The notes beneath the pieces were generated by a model. That model had not been told where the DNA came from, did not search any database, and worked only from the letters and a program-made list of their open reading frames with translations. A stretch of DNA of 64,000 nt from positions 1,488,001 to 1,552,000 of the forward strand of contig NZ_CP009654.1 in assembly GCF_001880225.1 (NCBI RefSeq). The letters are read 5' to 3'. Positions 19,982 through 30,041 of this stretch are shown piece by piece (position 1 is the first letter of the stretch; each line of letters opens with the position of its first letter). This stretch comes from Francisella frigiditurris. GTDB lineage: Bacteria > Pseudomonadota > Gammaproteobacteria > Francisellales > Francisellaceae. A program made the translations under genes and the position numbers.

Positions 19982-20578
19982 CTATTTAAATTCTGCTTTA
20001 AGAATCTTTTTATTATCTAAGAATAAGTCTATATTAAAAATATCACCCTGATAAACTACCCCTACACCTTTAGGAGTACCCGTCATCAAAAAATCATTTT
20101 CTAGAATTGATATATTATTTTCTTTTAAAAATTGAACTATCTGGCATGGTTTATGAATCATTAAATCATAAGAACCTTGTTGTACTATTTCACCATTTTT
20201 ATATGCTCTAAAATTAAGAGACTTTAAATCTTCACCCTTAATCTCAACGAATTCACTCAGGATTGCACTATTATCAAAAGCTTTTGCCAATTCCCAAGGC
20301 AGGCCCTTTGATTTAAGCTTTGTTTGCAGAGCTCTATCTGTTAAATCAATTCCTAACCCAACTCCCTTAATCTCGCCTTTATCGCTAAAGGCAAATACTA
20401 TTTCAACTTCATAATGTATTTCCCTATTATTTGGAATTTTTAAAGATGCTGTAATTGAAGAGTTTGGTTTAATAAAAATCACAGGATTTTCTGGAATTTC
20501 ATTTTCTAGCTCATATATATGCTCTATATAGTTTCTACCTATACATATAACTTTTGATTTTGATTTATCTATATACAT
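19982..20578 (-). CDS. Fumarylacetoacetate hydrolase-family protein (YcgM-like)
   Basis: A 198-residue FAH-fold enzyme. The metal ligands are Glu57 and Glu59 (HYEVEI) and Asp79 (GIDLTDRALQ), followed by the diagnostic KGLPWELAKAFDNSA block (91-105) and MTGTPKGVG near the C-terminus. Relatives are acylpyruvate hydrolases and oxaloacetate decarboxylase/tautomerases of about 200-220 residues. The gene is between lptB (9 bases) and the phosphorylase/esterase fusion (12 bases), so it is in the same operon. No clear ribosome site precedes the ATG at 20578. Confidence 0.88.
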   Translation of the reverse strand: MYIDKSKSKVICIGRNYIEHIYELENEIPENPVIFIKPNSSITASLKIPNNREIHYEVEIVFAFSDKGEIKGVGLGIDLTDRALQTKLKSKGLPWELAKAFDNSAILSEFVEIKGEDLKSLNFRAYKNGEIVQQGSYDLMIHKPCQIVQFLKENNISILENDFLMTGTPKGVGVVYQGDIFNIDLFLDNKKILKAEFK

Positions 20579-20587
20579 ATAAAAATA

Positions 20588-21322
20588 TTAAAGTTTGAAA
20601 TCTTCACCAAGATAAACTTTTTTAACTGTTTCATCTGCTAATACTTCTTCAGGTGTTCCAAAAGCTAACATATTCCCAGCATTTACAATATAAGCTCTTT
20701 CACATATATCTAAAGTTTCTCTAACGTTATGGTCTGTTATTAAAACACCAATTCCCCTATCTTTTAGGTGTCTAACCACTTCCTTAATTTCAATCACAGA
20801 AATTGGGTCAACTCCAGCAAATGGCTCATCAAGAAGAATAAATTTAGGATTCATTGCAAGTGCTCTTGCTATCTCAACCCTTCTACGCTCACCACCAGAA
20901 AGACTCATTCCTAAACTTTTTCTAATATGCTGAATACTAAACTCATCAAGTAATAATTCTAATTCTTGTTGAATCTGCTCTTTAGATAGTTCTTTTCTTG
21001 TTTCTAAAATAGAAACAATATTATCCTCTACACTTAACTTTCTAAATACTGATGCCTCTTGAGGCAAATATCCTAAACCTCTTCTTGCACGTAAGTGAAT
21101 TGGCATTTCGGTAACATCTTCATCACCCATACGAACTTTTCCACGAGTAGCTTTTACAAGTCCAACAATCATATAGAATGATGTAGTTTTACCTGCACCA
21201 TTTGGTCCTAACAAACCTACTATTTCACCAGTTGAGACTTTCATAGAAACATTATTAACAACCCATCTAGAGCCATATTTTTTTCCTAATCTTCGCGCCT
21301 CTAAAGTATATTTCTCTTCCAT
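20588..21322 (-). CDS. lptB: LPS export ABC transporter ATP-binding protein
   Basis: A 244-residue ABC ATPase. Walker A is GPNGAGKT at 39-46, the signature is LSGGERRR, Walker B is [13 protein letters not shown], and the switch His is in [10 protein letters not shown]. The segment [18 protein letters not shown] is characteristic of LptB. It powers LptFG to extract lipopolysaccharide from the inner membrane into the LptC-LptA bridge. The lptFG genes are not in the window. A GAGAG site precedes the ATG. It lies 14 bases after lptA. Confidence 0.97.
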   Translation of the reverse strand: MEEKYTLEARRLGKKYGSRWVVNNVSMKVSTGEIVGLLGPNGAGKTTSFYMIVGLVKATRGKVRMGDEDVTEMPIHLRARRGLGYLPQEASVFRKLSVEDNIVSILETRKELSKEQIQQELELLLDEFSIQHIRKSLGMSLSGGERRRVEIARALAMNPKFILLDEPFAGVDPISVIEIKEVVRHLKDRGIGVLITDHNVRETLDICERAYIVNAGNMLAFGTPEEVLADETVKKVYLGEDFKL

Positions 21323-21336
21323 AATTCTCTCTTTAT

Positions 21337-22125
21337 CTAATAGACTTGGTTCGCATTTTTAAAGTCTTTATTTATTGGCTGATCAATAATCATATCTTTA
21401 CCTAAATCTATTTTTGAATCCTCAGATAAACCTTCTAAAACGATTGTAGAACGTCGCTGACTTTTACTTCCAGGTATAGAAATTAAGTCATGTGCCATAT
21501 CATAATCTATTTCATCACCTCTATAGTCATTACCGCCCTGTGTAACAAAAGCTTTTTTCTTCAAAATCATTTTTTTATTAACAATTGAGTAAACTATTTC
21601 TTTACCCTGGCCACCTATAGGACCTTTAAAAGTTTTTTGATAACCCTTCTCATTACCCGTACTCTTTTTTTCAACAGGATAGGAATAAAATTTTGCAAAA
21701 TTATTATCGTCTGTAATTGTAACTGTTATAGTTTCTATTTTTCTATCTTTTCCAAGCTTAACTATAAGAGACTGACCCGTTATAAAATTACACTCTTCTG
21801 TTTGCTCACAAACCTTTTTTGCCTGATCCAACCATAAAGTTTGAGTTTCTGTAAAGTCTTTATCTTTATGCTTATCAAAATAAATATTATTATTTTGATC
21901 GTTAGAACTATTACAAAAAACTTGTTTACCCTTTATCTGCATTGCAAAAACTTTGCCTAAATAAGTCAATGTTCCTTTTTTACCATTATAGTCAAGCTTA
22001 TCTGCACAAATTGTAATAGGACCATAATCATCCATAATATCTTTTTCTGTCGCTGCAGCTACTGAGCATGAAAACGAAACCAAAAAAAATAAAGTGATTA
22101 AGATAACCTGTCTACCTAGAAGCAT
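21337..22125 (-). CDS. lptA: LPS transport periplasmic protein LptA
   Basis: A 262-residue periplasmic beta-jellyroll protein that bridges LptC to LptD. I chose the ATG at 22125 because AGGAG lies exactly 5 bases upstream; ATG codons at 22140 and 22143 lack such a site. The signal peptide ends near AAA at residue 25. The fold region carries the OstA-type pattern [19 protein letters not shown], and [13 protein letters not shown] further on. It is longer than E. coli LptA (185 aa), with a Lys-rich insertion. It overlaps lptC by 14 bases. Confidence 0.85.
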   Translation of the reverse strand: MLLGRQVILITLFFLVSFSCSVAAATEKDIMDDYGPITICADKLDYNGKKGTLTYLGKVFAMQIKGKQVFCNSSNDQNNNIYFDKHKDKDFTETQTLWLDQAKKVCEQTEECNFITGQSLIVKLGKDRKIETITVTITDDNNFAKFYSYPVEKKSTGNEKGYQKTFKGPIGGQGKEIVYSIVNKKMILKKKAFVTQGGNDYRGDEIDYDMAHDLISIPGSKSQRRSTIVLEGLSEDSKIDLGKDMIIDQPINKDFKNANQVY

Positions 22126-22723
22126 AATAACTCCTAACATCATTATCTATTTTAACTCTTTTTGTATCCGTATTACCCTTAAATCCTACTCCAGTAGTAT
22201 TATTGCCAGTATTAGGATCATAGATTCTCACTTTATCATCTCCGTAAAAATCATATGTCTGTGGTTTATAAAATATTTCCTCAGTATCTATATGTATTTT
22301 TTTAGGAGCTCCATCTTTAGTATCTTCCTCTTCCATATACATAATACTTTTTACATTACCATAAAGCCTTATTATATTAGCTTTATTATCTGGGTCGTCT
22401 GAAGTTGCAAAATTTGATTTAACATCCCATTTCTTTTTTTCATTTTCACCATAGGTTTTTGCTCTTATATTTTTAAATGATAAGCTTTTATCAACATATT
22501 GTTCTAAATAGTCAGCATCTAAGTAAGTATCTAACTTACCTTCTCCATTATAACTTCCAAAACTATAATCATATGCTTTCATAGTTATAGCTTTTTTATT
22601 TGGCGCTGTAACACCTATATGTTTTACACTTTGGAGATATAGAGATATAACTCCAGCAGAAACAACAATAACAAAGCCCAAACTTACAAAAAAAGAATAT
22701 TTACTATAGAAAAATAATCTCAT
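22112..22723 (-). CDS. lptC: LPS export system protein LptC
   Basis: A 203-residue bitopic protein with a single transmembrane helix at about 10-30 and a periplasmic jellyroll resembling LptA. The reading is supported by its position between kdsC and lptA, the standard gammaproteobacterial order kdsC-lptC-lptA-lptB. It joins the LptB2FG transporter to LptA. It begins 2 bases after kdsC. Confidence 0.88.
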   Translation of the reverse strand: MRLFFYSKYSFFVSLGFVIVVSAGVISLYLQSVKHIGVTAPNKKAITMKAYDYSFGSYNGEGKLDTYLDADYLEQYVDKSLSFKNIRAKTYGENEKKKWDVKSNFATSDDPDNKANIIRLYGNVKSIMYMEEEDTKDGAPKKIHIDTEEIFYKPQTYDFYGDDKVRIYDPNTGNNTTGVGFKGNTDTKRVKIDNDVRSYYASR

Positions 22724-22725
22724 AA

Positions 22726-23283
22726 TTAAAAAACTAGTTCACCATTATTTATATAGCTTTTAATGACCTCTTCATAAAGACCTTCTTGCTTTAATATAAA
22801 ATCACAAAGCTCTCTAACAGCTCCATATCCACCCTTACTTGAACAAATGTAGTTTGCAAATTTTTTTACTGCTGAAACACAGTCTGCTGGAGCTGCTGAT
22901 AGAAAAACCTTATCCATAATAGCAATATCAGGAAGATCATCACCCATATATGCAATATTAGTATCTTTCAAATTATACTTTTCTTTAATTTCCTGATAAG
23001 CTTTGATTTTATTTTTTTGACCTTGATATATATCTTCTTTATTAAGCCCTAAACTAGTCAGCCTATTTAAAACTATATTTGATTCTTTCGATGTGATTAT
23101 AGCTACTCTTATTCCAACTTTTTGTAAAAGAACTATACCCATACCATCTTTAACATTAAAATTTTTGTATTCATCACCAGAGTTAGAAAGCGTTATTTTA
23201 CCATCGGTAAGTACACCATCAACATCAAGAATCAATAATTTAATTGATCTGAAAACATTTTTACTATAAATATTACTACACAT
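22726..23283 (-). CDS. kdsC: 3-deoxy-manno-octulosonate-8-phosphatase
   Basis: A 185-residue C0-type HAD phosphatase. Motif I is LDVDGVLTDG (nucleophile and acid/base Asp), motif II ITSKES, motif IV YMGDDLPD, and the C-terminal GGYGAVREL segment is typical of KdsC. It removes phosphate from Kdo-8-P in LPS core synthesis. It heads the operon that continues into lptCAB, so Kdo supply and LPS export are co-expressed. A 7-base inverted repeat with a large loop upstream is too weak to call. Confidence 0.96.
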   Translation of the reverse strand: MCSNIYSKNVFRSIKLLILDVDGVLTDGKITLSNSGDEYKNFNVKDGMGIVLLQKVGIRVAIITSKESNIVLNRLTSLGLNKEDIYQGQKNKIKAYQEIKEKYNLKDTNIAYMGDDLPDIAIMDKVFLSAAPADCVSAVKKFANYICSSKGGYGAVRELCDFILKQEGLYEEVIKSYINNGELVF

Positions 23284-23380
23284 AAAAACAAACTATAAAA
23301 AGACATACATCTAGTAAATTTTAGCATAAAAAAGTATGTATGAGAAAAGTAATAGAATAAAAGAATCAGATAGAAATAAA

Positions 23381-23902
23381 TTATTTATAGTTTTTTACAG
23401 ATTTTAAAATCTCTTTTTTAGCAAATTCAGCATTATCCCAGCCTTCAACCTTCACCCACTTACCTGAATCAAGATCTTTATAATGAGTAAAAAAGTGTTC
23501 TATCTTTTGTAATAAAGATTTTGGAAGATCATTTATATCTTTAATATGATCATAATCTTTAGATAGTTTAGGACTAGGGACAGCTATAATTTTAGCATCT
23601 ATGCCACCATCGTCTTCCATTTTAAAAACTCCAACTGCCCTGCAGTTTATTACACAACCATGAACCAATGGCTCTGGAGCTAAAACTAAAACATCTATTG
23701 GATCACCATCATCATATAAAGTATTAGGTATGAACCCATAGTTACAAGGATATCTCATGGTTGTAGACATAAATCTATCAACAACGATCATATTAGAATC
23801 TTTACAAAACTCATATTTTACAGGAGCACTAGCTTCTGGTATTTCTATAACAACGTTAAAATCATTTGGAATATCTTTTCCGCAAGGAATATTTTTTAAC
23901 AC
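23381..23902 (-). CDS. ppa: Inorganic pyrophosphatase
   Basis: A 173-residue family I soluble pyrophosphatase of typical length. The motifs are [18 protein letters not shown], the [11 protein letters not shown] strand, [10 protein letters not shown] with metal Asp residues, and [13 protein letters not shown]. It hydrolyses PPi in the cytosol. The start codon is GTG at 23902, supported by AAAAGGAG 7 bases upstream; no ATG fits the family N-terminus. Confidence 0.96.
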   Translation of the reverse strand: MLKNIPCGKDIPNDFNVVIEIPEASAPVKYEFCKDSNMIVVDRFMSTTMRYPCNYGFIPNTLYDDGDPIDVLVLAPEPLVHGCVINCRAVGVFKMEDDGGIDAKIIAVPSPKLSKDYDHIKDINDLPKSLLQKIEHFFTHYKDLDSGKWVKVEGWDNAEFAKKEILKSVKNYK

Positions 23903-24076
23903 GATTATCTCCTTTTATTATTTATTTATGTTTTAATCTATTTGTAATTAAAAATTAAATTCTAGTCTATCACAAAAAATTTTGTATTTATAAGGTATAA
24001 ATATTAAAATATCGCTGAGATAATATTAATTAGTTTACAAAATTTTAAAATTAATCATTAAAAATTGAGGTACAAA

Positions 24077-25264
24077 ATGACCAAACTTAGAAAATCACTG
24101 TTAATTGCTACTATAGGCTTAGGAACATCTATTGCATTTGCAGCTCCAAATATTTCTGCAAATAATCCTGATCCTTACTTTAACGGCGCTGGTACTATTA
24201 AGCAAAAAGATATAGTTGTTAAACCTGTAGGGATTGAGCTAGATGTTCCAGCTTGGGTAGCAATGAACTATCGTACTGGTGAAATAGTTAGCGAAAAAAA
24301 TATGGATGTAAAAAGAGAGCCTGCGAGTTTAACTAAAATAATGACTGCTTATATTGTAGCTAGTGAACTTAAAGCTGGAAACATACATATGGAAGATATG
24401 GTTACTATTAGCAGAGATGCTCATAATACTGGCGGCTCAAAAATGTTTGTTAGAGAAGGTGATAGAATTAGTGTGGGCAATCTATTAACAGGTATGATTG
24501 TTGACTCTGGTAATGATGCTGCTATTGCTTTAGCTGAATATATTGGCGGCACTCCAGATAACTTTACAACGATTATGAACCAAACTGCTCAAGCTATTGG
24601 CATGACAAATACTCATTTTGCTAACCCAGATGGATTACCTGGTGGAGAACAAAGTACTACAGCTCATGATATGGCTTTATTAGCTAGATCATTTATATAT
24701 AATTTCCCTGATATCTATAAAATTTATGCCCAAAAGTCATTCACTTGGGAAGGCATAAAGCAAAATAATAGAAATAGATTATTATATACTTTTGATGGTG
24801 CTGATGGTATGAAAACAGGTCATACTGATGCTGCTGGCTACTGTTTAGTTTCATCTGCTCAACAAGATGGCGAAAGATATATTGCTGTTGTTTTAGGAGC
24901 TTCAAGTGAGGCAACTAGAGAACAAGAATCATCTAAGTTATTAAGATATGCCCTAACTAAATTCCAAAATGTTTTACTTTATAAAGCAAACTCTCCAGTA
25001 TCAATTAGTGCAGATGCTATTTCTGGTGCTAAAAAAGGACAAACATTAACTGTTGCTTCTAGCCAAAATATTTACAAAACAGTTCCTAAAACTTACGTAT
25101 CATATTTAAGACAAGGTGTAGAACTTTCACCTAATCTTAAAGCTCCTATCAAAAAAGGTGATACAGTAGGTAATTTAGTAATAACTGTAAATAATGGTGA
25201 AGAAAAAATCGCTAGCATACCTGTAGTAGCCAAAAATGATATTTCAACAGGCGGCTGGTGGTAA
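24077..25264 (+). CDS. dacA: D-alanyl-D-alanine carboxypeptidase (PBP5/6 type)
   Basis: A 395-residue low-molecular-mass penicillin-binding protein. The ATG at 24077 has a GAGG site 6 bases upstream and starts a signal peptide ending SIAFA-A; an ATG 12 bases earlier is possible but lacks the site. Active-site motifs are SLTK (SxxK), SGN and KTG. The C-terminal beta domain follows, with an amphipathic tail (NDISTGGWW) expected to attach to the inner membrane. It trims the fifth D-Ala from peptidoglycan. It is first in a dacA-ybeD-lipB operon, as in E. coli. Confidence 0.95.
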   Translation: MTKLRKSLLIATIGLGTSIAFAAPNISANNPDPYFNGAGTIKQKDIVVKPVGIELDVPAWVAMNYRTGEIVSEKNMDVKREPASLTKIMTAYIVASELKAGNIHMEDMVTISRDAHNTGGSKMFVREGDRISVGNLLTGMIVDSGNDAAIALAEYIGGTPDNFTTIMNQTAQAIGMTNTHFANPDGLPGGEQSTTAHDMALLARSFIYNFPDIYKIYAQKSFTWEGIKQNNRNRLLYTFDGADGMKTGHTDAAGYCLVSSAQQDGERYIAVVLGASSEATREQESSKLLRYALTKFQNVLLYKANSPVSISADAISGAKKGQTLTVASSQNIYKTVPKTYVSYLRQGVELSPNLKAPIKKGDTVGNLVITVNNGEEKIASIPVVAKNDISTGGWW

Positions 25265-25278
25265 TAAAAGGAGATATA

Positions 25279-25554
25279 ATGTCTGAACAACAAAATCAAG
25301 AAACTTGCTTCGAATTTCCTTGCCAATTTCCAATCAAAATAATGGCTAACCCTCAAAAAGAAACTGTTAATTTTATTCTTTCAGTTTTTGAAAAACATGT
25401 TCCTGAACATAATAAAATTGAGTTTAAAACTAGAGAAAGCAAATCTGGAAAATATATTTCTATAACAGCGACGTTTGAAGCTCAAAGTAAAGAACAACTA
25501 GATAATATCTATAGAGAAATTTCTGCTCACCCTGAAATACATATGGTTCTATAA
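25279..25554 (+). CDS. ybeD: YbeD/DUF493 family protein
   Basis: A 91-residue cytosolic ACT-like protein of UPF0250. The start at 25279 has AAAAGGAG 6 bases upstream. The N-terminal [13 protein letters not shown] and C-terminal [15 protein letters not shown] blocks are diagnostic. Function is unknown. It is 14 bases after dacA and 10 before lipB, and this conserved adjacency in gammaproteobacteria suggests a link to lipoylation or cell-wall work. Confidence 0.93.
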   Translation: MSEQQNQETCFEFPCQFPIKIMANPQKETVNFILSVFEKHVPEHNKIEFKTRESKSGKYISITATFEAQSKEQLDNIYREISAHPEIHMVL

Positions 25555-25564
25555 CAAGAAGCTA

Positions 25565-26179
25565 ATGAATAATATTATAAAAAGAAATCTTGGCTTAAAA
25601 GATTATTCATTAGCATTTGAACAGATGGTTAATTTTACAACCAAGCGTAATAGTTATACTAAAGATGAAATTTGGCTCGTTGAACACCCTCCTGTTTTTA
25701 CTCAAGGCAAACATGGTAAGCCTGAACATTTAATTAACGCCCATAATATCCCTGTTATACAAACAGATCGTGGTGGTCAAATAACCTATCACGGACCAGG
25801 TCAAGCTGTTATATATTTTCTTTTAGATATAAAAAGATTAGGATTAGGTGCAAAAAAACTTGTATCACTAATTGAACAAGCATGTGACAATGTTCTAAAA
25901 AAATATAATATCAATACACATCTTATAGATGGTGCTCATGGTATATATGTTAAAAATAAGAAAATAGCTTCTCTTGGATTAAGAGTTAAACAAGGTAAAA
26001 CTTATCATGGTATTGCTATTAATATAGATATGGATTTAAGTCCTTTTAGTTTTATTAATCCATGTGGATATAGTGGTTTAGAAATGTGTCAAATGTCGGA
26101 TTTTGAAAAAAATATTTCTATGAATAAAATTCAAGAAGAATACTCTGATGAATTCTTAAAACTTTTAGAATCCATTTAA
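25565..26179 (+). CDS. lipB: Octanoyl-[acyl carrier protein]:protein octanoyltransferase
   Basis: A 204-residue LipB that transfers octanoate from ACP to lipoyl domains. Visible motifs are [37 protein letters not shown] with the catalytic Lys, and INPCGYSGL with the catalytic Cys. Length and order are normal. It is the last gene of the dacA operon and its 3' end overlaps the convergent gene by 15 bases. Confidence 0.96.
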   Translation: MNNIIKRNLGLKDYSLAFEQMVNFTTKRNSYTKDEIWLVEHPPVFTQGKHGKPEHLINAHNIPVIQTDRGGQITYHGPGQAVIYFLLDIKRLGLGAKKLVSLIEQACDNVLKKYNINTHLIDGAHGIYVKNKKIASLGLRVKQGKTYHGIAINIDMDLSPFSFINPCGYSGLEMCQMSDFEKNISMNKIQEEYSDEFLKLLESI

Positions 26180-26680
26180 AAAAGCATAGCCTGAAACTAT
26201 TGCAAAAATAATATTTAATGTAAGAAAAACCCATCCAACTGAATATCCTTGTTGAATAGAAAATACAGCGTATATACTTAAGCATATACCACAAATAACC
26301 ATAGAAAGATTACAACTTAAAACAATACCAATACATAAAGCTAGTAAACCACAAAATGCAAATATTCTAGCTAAATTAATACTATTTTTCCCAAAAAAGA
26401 AAGTTGCAAAAACAATAGACAAAATCATAAATACTATTAGATTTATTCTATGATCTAAATTTAAAAAAACCAAAATAGCACTTATAAAGGCAATAGCTTG
26501 TAACCCTATAAAAAAAGGTTCCTTTTGAATAAGTGCTGACAAAAACAATAATCCCGTAGCACATAAAATTATAATATTTTTAATATTATCATTATGTTCA
26601 ACTAAGCCAAACATAAAACCAATCAATCCTATAATGCCTAAAAATAAGGCAAAATTATTAATAACTCTTTTTAATAACAT
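26165..26680 (-). CDS. Hypothetical polytopic membrane protein (171 aa)
   Basis: I do not recognise a family. The protein is almost entirely hydrophobic, with about six predicted transmembrane segments separated by very short polar turns (for example EHNDN, QKEP, NLDHR). It has no motif of transporters that I can name. It stands alone, divergent from mdh and overlapping the lipB 3' end. Confidence 0.65.
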   Translation of the reverse strand: MLLKRVINNFALFLGIIGLIGFMFGLVEHNDNIKNIIILCATGLLFLSALIQKEPFFIGLQAIAFISAILVFLNLDHRINLIVFMILSIVFATFFFGKNSINLARIFAFCGLLALCIGIVLSCNLSMVICGICLSIYAVFSIQQGYSVGWVFLTLNIIFAIVSGYAFLNGF

Positions 26681-26762
26681 TTAAATTACACTCTTCAAAG
26701 AACACACTTTATTATACTATAATCACATATTTTCAATGCTATTATTTTCAAGACTTCTTCTG

Positions 26763-26768
26763 TATAAT
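26763..26768 (+). promoter_or_regulatory. Candidate -10 element for mdh
   Basis: A perfect TATAAT preceded directly by TG, 51 bases before the mdh ATG. No convincing -35 is visible at 16-18 bases upstream, so this rests on the -10 alone. Confidence 0.35.
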
Positions 26769-26806
26769 TAACAAGAAATTATTTTCTTTAAATCTAATAA
26801 TCATAA

Positions 26807-27775
<969 letters not shown>

Positions 27776-27827
27776 AAAACTTTCTAAGAAATTACATTTT
27801 CCGATAATTCCTTATTCTATCTATATC

Positions 27828-27864
27828 TTAAATATTAGCAAATAAAGTCAAGTCTAATATTTAA
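27828..27864 (+). terminator. Perfect 11-bp inverted repeat after mdh, possible terminator
   Basis: TTAAATATTAG at 27828-27838 and its exact complement CTAATATTTAA at 27854-27864, with a 15-base loop, followed by CTTTTT. It lies 52 bases after the mdh stop and 126 before nrdA. The AT-rich stem is weak for an intrinsic terminator, so a regulatory palindrome is the alternative. The rest of the 27776-27990 gap shows no clear gene or box. Confidence 0.4.
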
Positions 27865-27990
27865 CTTTTTAATGTTTTAAATTGAAAAAAAATTGATAGA
27901 ATTTTAGAATAGCTCAAGACAAACTTTACTAACTTAGTATTGTTATTAATCTTGATAAAAAGTACTTAATATATTTAAGGTAATGTTTTT

Positions 27991-29763
27991 ATGACTAAAG
28001 AAAATTATCTTGGTGTTAATATAGATATTTCAAAAGACCAATATCTATCTGAACAAGCTAGACAATTACTTACAAACTATTATTGCTTAAATGGCGAACC
28101 TTCTCCACAATATGCGTTTGCTAGAGCAGCTGAAGCCTATTCTTTTGGCGATATGAATCTTGCTCAAAGAATTTATGATGCTGCTGCTAATGGTTGGTTT
28201 ATGTTCGCGTCACCTGTTTTATCAAATGCCCCTCTACCAGGAGCTAAAGTAAAATCACTACCTATTAGTTGTTTTTTATCTTATGTCCCAGACTCACTTG
28301 AGGGACTAATTGAACACTCCTCTGAACTTAGATGGTTATCAGTTAAAGGTGGTGGTGTTGGTGGACACTGGTCTAATATTAGATCCGTATCAGACAAAGC
28401 CCCAGGTCCCATACCATTTATGCATACAGTAGATGCTGATATGGTTGCATATAGACAAGGAAAAACTCGTAAAGGTTCATATGCAGCATACATGGATATA
28501 TCACATCCTGATATAGTTGAGTTTATAAGTCTGAGAGTTCCTACAGGAGATGTAAATAGAAAATGTCTTAATTTACATCATGCCGTAAACTTAACAGATA
28601 AGTTTATGGAAGCTGTAGCTAATGATTCAGACTTTAAACTTGTTGACCCAGATGATCATACAGTTAGAGATGTTGTCAAAGCACGTAAATTATGGGAAAC
28701 ACTTTTAGAAACCAGATACCGTACAGGTGAGCCATATTTAAACTTTATTGATACTGCTAATAGAGCATTACCTCAATCTCAAAAAGACTTAGGACTAACA
28801 ATAAAAGGTTCAAACCTGTGTAATGAAATCCATTTAGTTACAGATGAAACTCGTACAGCTGTTTGTTGCTTATCTTCTGTAAATCTTGAAAAATATGATG
28901 AATGGAAAGATACAACTCTTATTAAAGATTTAATAAGATTTTTAGATAATGTATTACAGTTTTTTATAGACCATGCTGGAGATGAAATTTCAAAAGCTAG
29001 ATATAGCGCCTCTAGGGAAAGAAGCCTAGGATTAGGTGCTATGGGATTTCATTCATACTTACAAAAACATAGAATTCCTTTTGAATCTATAGAAGCTAAA
29101 AAAATTAATGATGAAATATTCAGAACTATAAAAGAACAAGCTATCGAAGAAACTTTTATTCTTGGAAAAGAAAAAGGTGAAGCACCTGACATGATTGGAT
29201 CTGGTCGCAGAAATGCTCATTTATTAGCGATAGCTCCTAATGCAAATAGCTCTTTAATATTAAATACTTCTCCTAGTATAGAACCTTGGAAAGCGAATGC
29301 TTTTACATCAAGAACAAGAGTTGGTTCTCACCTAACCAAAAATAAATATTTGGAAGAAGAATTAGAGAAAATTGGTAAAAATATTGAAGAAGTATGGTCT
29401 TCTATCATTACTAATGGTGGCTCAGTACAGCATTTAACTTTTTTAAATGATAAAATTAAAGCGGTATTTAAAACTGCTATAGAAATGGATCAAGACTGGC
29501 TAGTTCATCTAGGTGGAGAAAGACAAAGATATTTATGCCAAGGACAATCTCTAAATATATTTTTCCCAGCAGGCGCATCTAGAGCTTATTTACATAAAGT
29601 TCACTTTAATGCTTGGAAATATGGTTGTAAAGGGCTTTATTACTTAAGAACTGAAACATCTAATAGAGCAGAAAATATTTCTAAGAAAGTTGAGAGAGAG
29701 AGATTAGTTGAATTCACAGAGTTACAACAGTCTCAAAGTGAATGTGTTGCATGCGAGGGCTAA
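27991..29763 (+). CDS. nrdA: Class I ribonucleotide reductase catalytic subunit (no ATP-cone)
   Basis: A 590-residue alpha subunit that reduces ribonucleoside diphosphates. Catalytic residues are visible: Cys94 (PISCFLSYVPDS), Asn275/Cys277/Glu279 (NLCNE), the partner Cys in CCLSSVNL (292-294), the YYLRT radical-relay tyrosines near the C-terminus, and the C-terminal shuttle pair Cys585/Cys588 (CVACEG). Only about 65 residues precede the core, so the roughly 90-residue ATP-cone that carries the activity site in E. coli NrdA (761 aa) is absent. It leads a nrdA-grxA-nrdB operon with gaps of 8-9 bases. Confidence 0.95.
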   Translation: MTKENYLGVNIDISKDQYLSEQARQLLTNYYCLNGEPSPQYAFARAAEAYSFGDMNLAQRIYDAAANGWFMFASPVLSNAPLPGAKVKSLPISCFLSYVPDSLEGLIEHSSELRWLSVKGGGVGGHWSNIRSVSDKAPGPIPFMHTVDADMVAYRQGKTRKGSYAAYMDISHPDIVEFISLRVPTGDVNRKCLNLHHAVNLTDKFMEAVANDSDFKLVDPDDHTVRDVVKARKLWETLLETRYRTGEPYLNFIDTANRALPQSQKDLGLTIKGSNLCNEIHLVTDETRTAVCCLSSVNLEKYDEWKDTTLIKDLIRFLDNVLQFFIDHAGDEISKARYSASRERSLGLGAMGFHSYLQKHRIPFESIEAKKINDEIFRTIKEQAIEETFILGKEKGEAPDMIGSGRRNAHLLAIAPNANSSLILNTSPSIEPWKANAFTSRTRVGSHLTKNKYLEEELEKIGKNIEEVWSSIITNGGSVQHLTFLNDKIKAVFKTAIEMDQDWLVHLGGERQRYLCQGQSLNIFFPAGASRAYLHKVHFNAWKYGCKGLYYLRTETSNRAENISKKVERERLVEFTELQQSQSECVACEG

Positions 29764-29772
29764 TAAAAAATT

Positions 29773-30033
29773 ATGAAAGTTAAAATATATACAACTACTA
29801 GCTGTCCCTTTTGTATCGGAGCCAAACAATGGCTTAATGATAATAATATTAGCTTTGATGAAGTTAAGTTAGATGATTATCAGGAAAGAATTAACTTTTA
29901 TGATGAAATGAATAAAAGTGGAAAATTAAAAAAACAGATTAGAACAGTGCCTCAAATCTTTATAAATGATGAACATATTGGTGGATTTGACGATTTAAGA
30001 GCTAACGCTGACAGTATCTTAAAAAAGAAATAG
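29773..30033 (+). CDS. grxA: Glutaredoxin
   Basis: An 86-residue glutaredoxin with the dithiol active site Cys11-Pro-Phe-Cys14, TVP cis-proline loop (RTVPQIF) and GGFDDL glutathione-binding segment. It lies between nrdA and nrdB and presumably re-reduces the C-terminal disulfide of NrdA. It resembles the N-terminal 85 residues of the next gene (KIFTKTNCPFC versus KIYTTTSCPFC), so the operon encodes two related glutaredoxin domains. Confidence 0.94.
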   Translation: MKVKIYTTTSCPFCIGAKQWLNDNNISFDEVKLDDYQERINFYDEMNKSGKLKKQIRTVPQIFINDEHIGGFDDLRANADSILKKK

Positions 30034-30041
30034 GTTAAATT

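Noticed and set aside
23304-23342. CATACAT/ATGTATG inverted repeat between kdsC and ppa as a ppa terminator
   Set aside because: A 7-bp stem with a 25-base loop and no T-tract is too weak in such AT-rich DNA.
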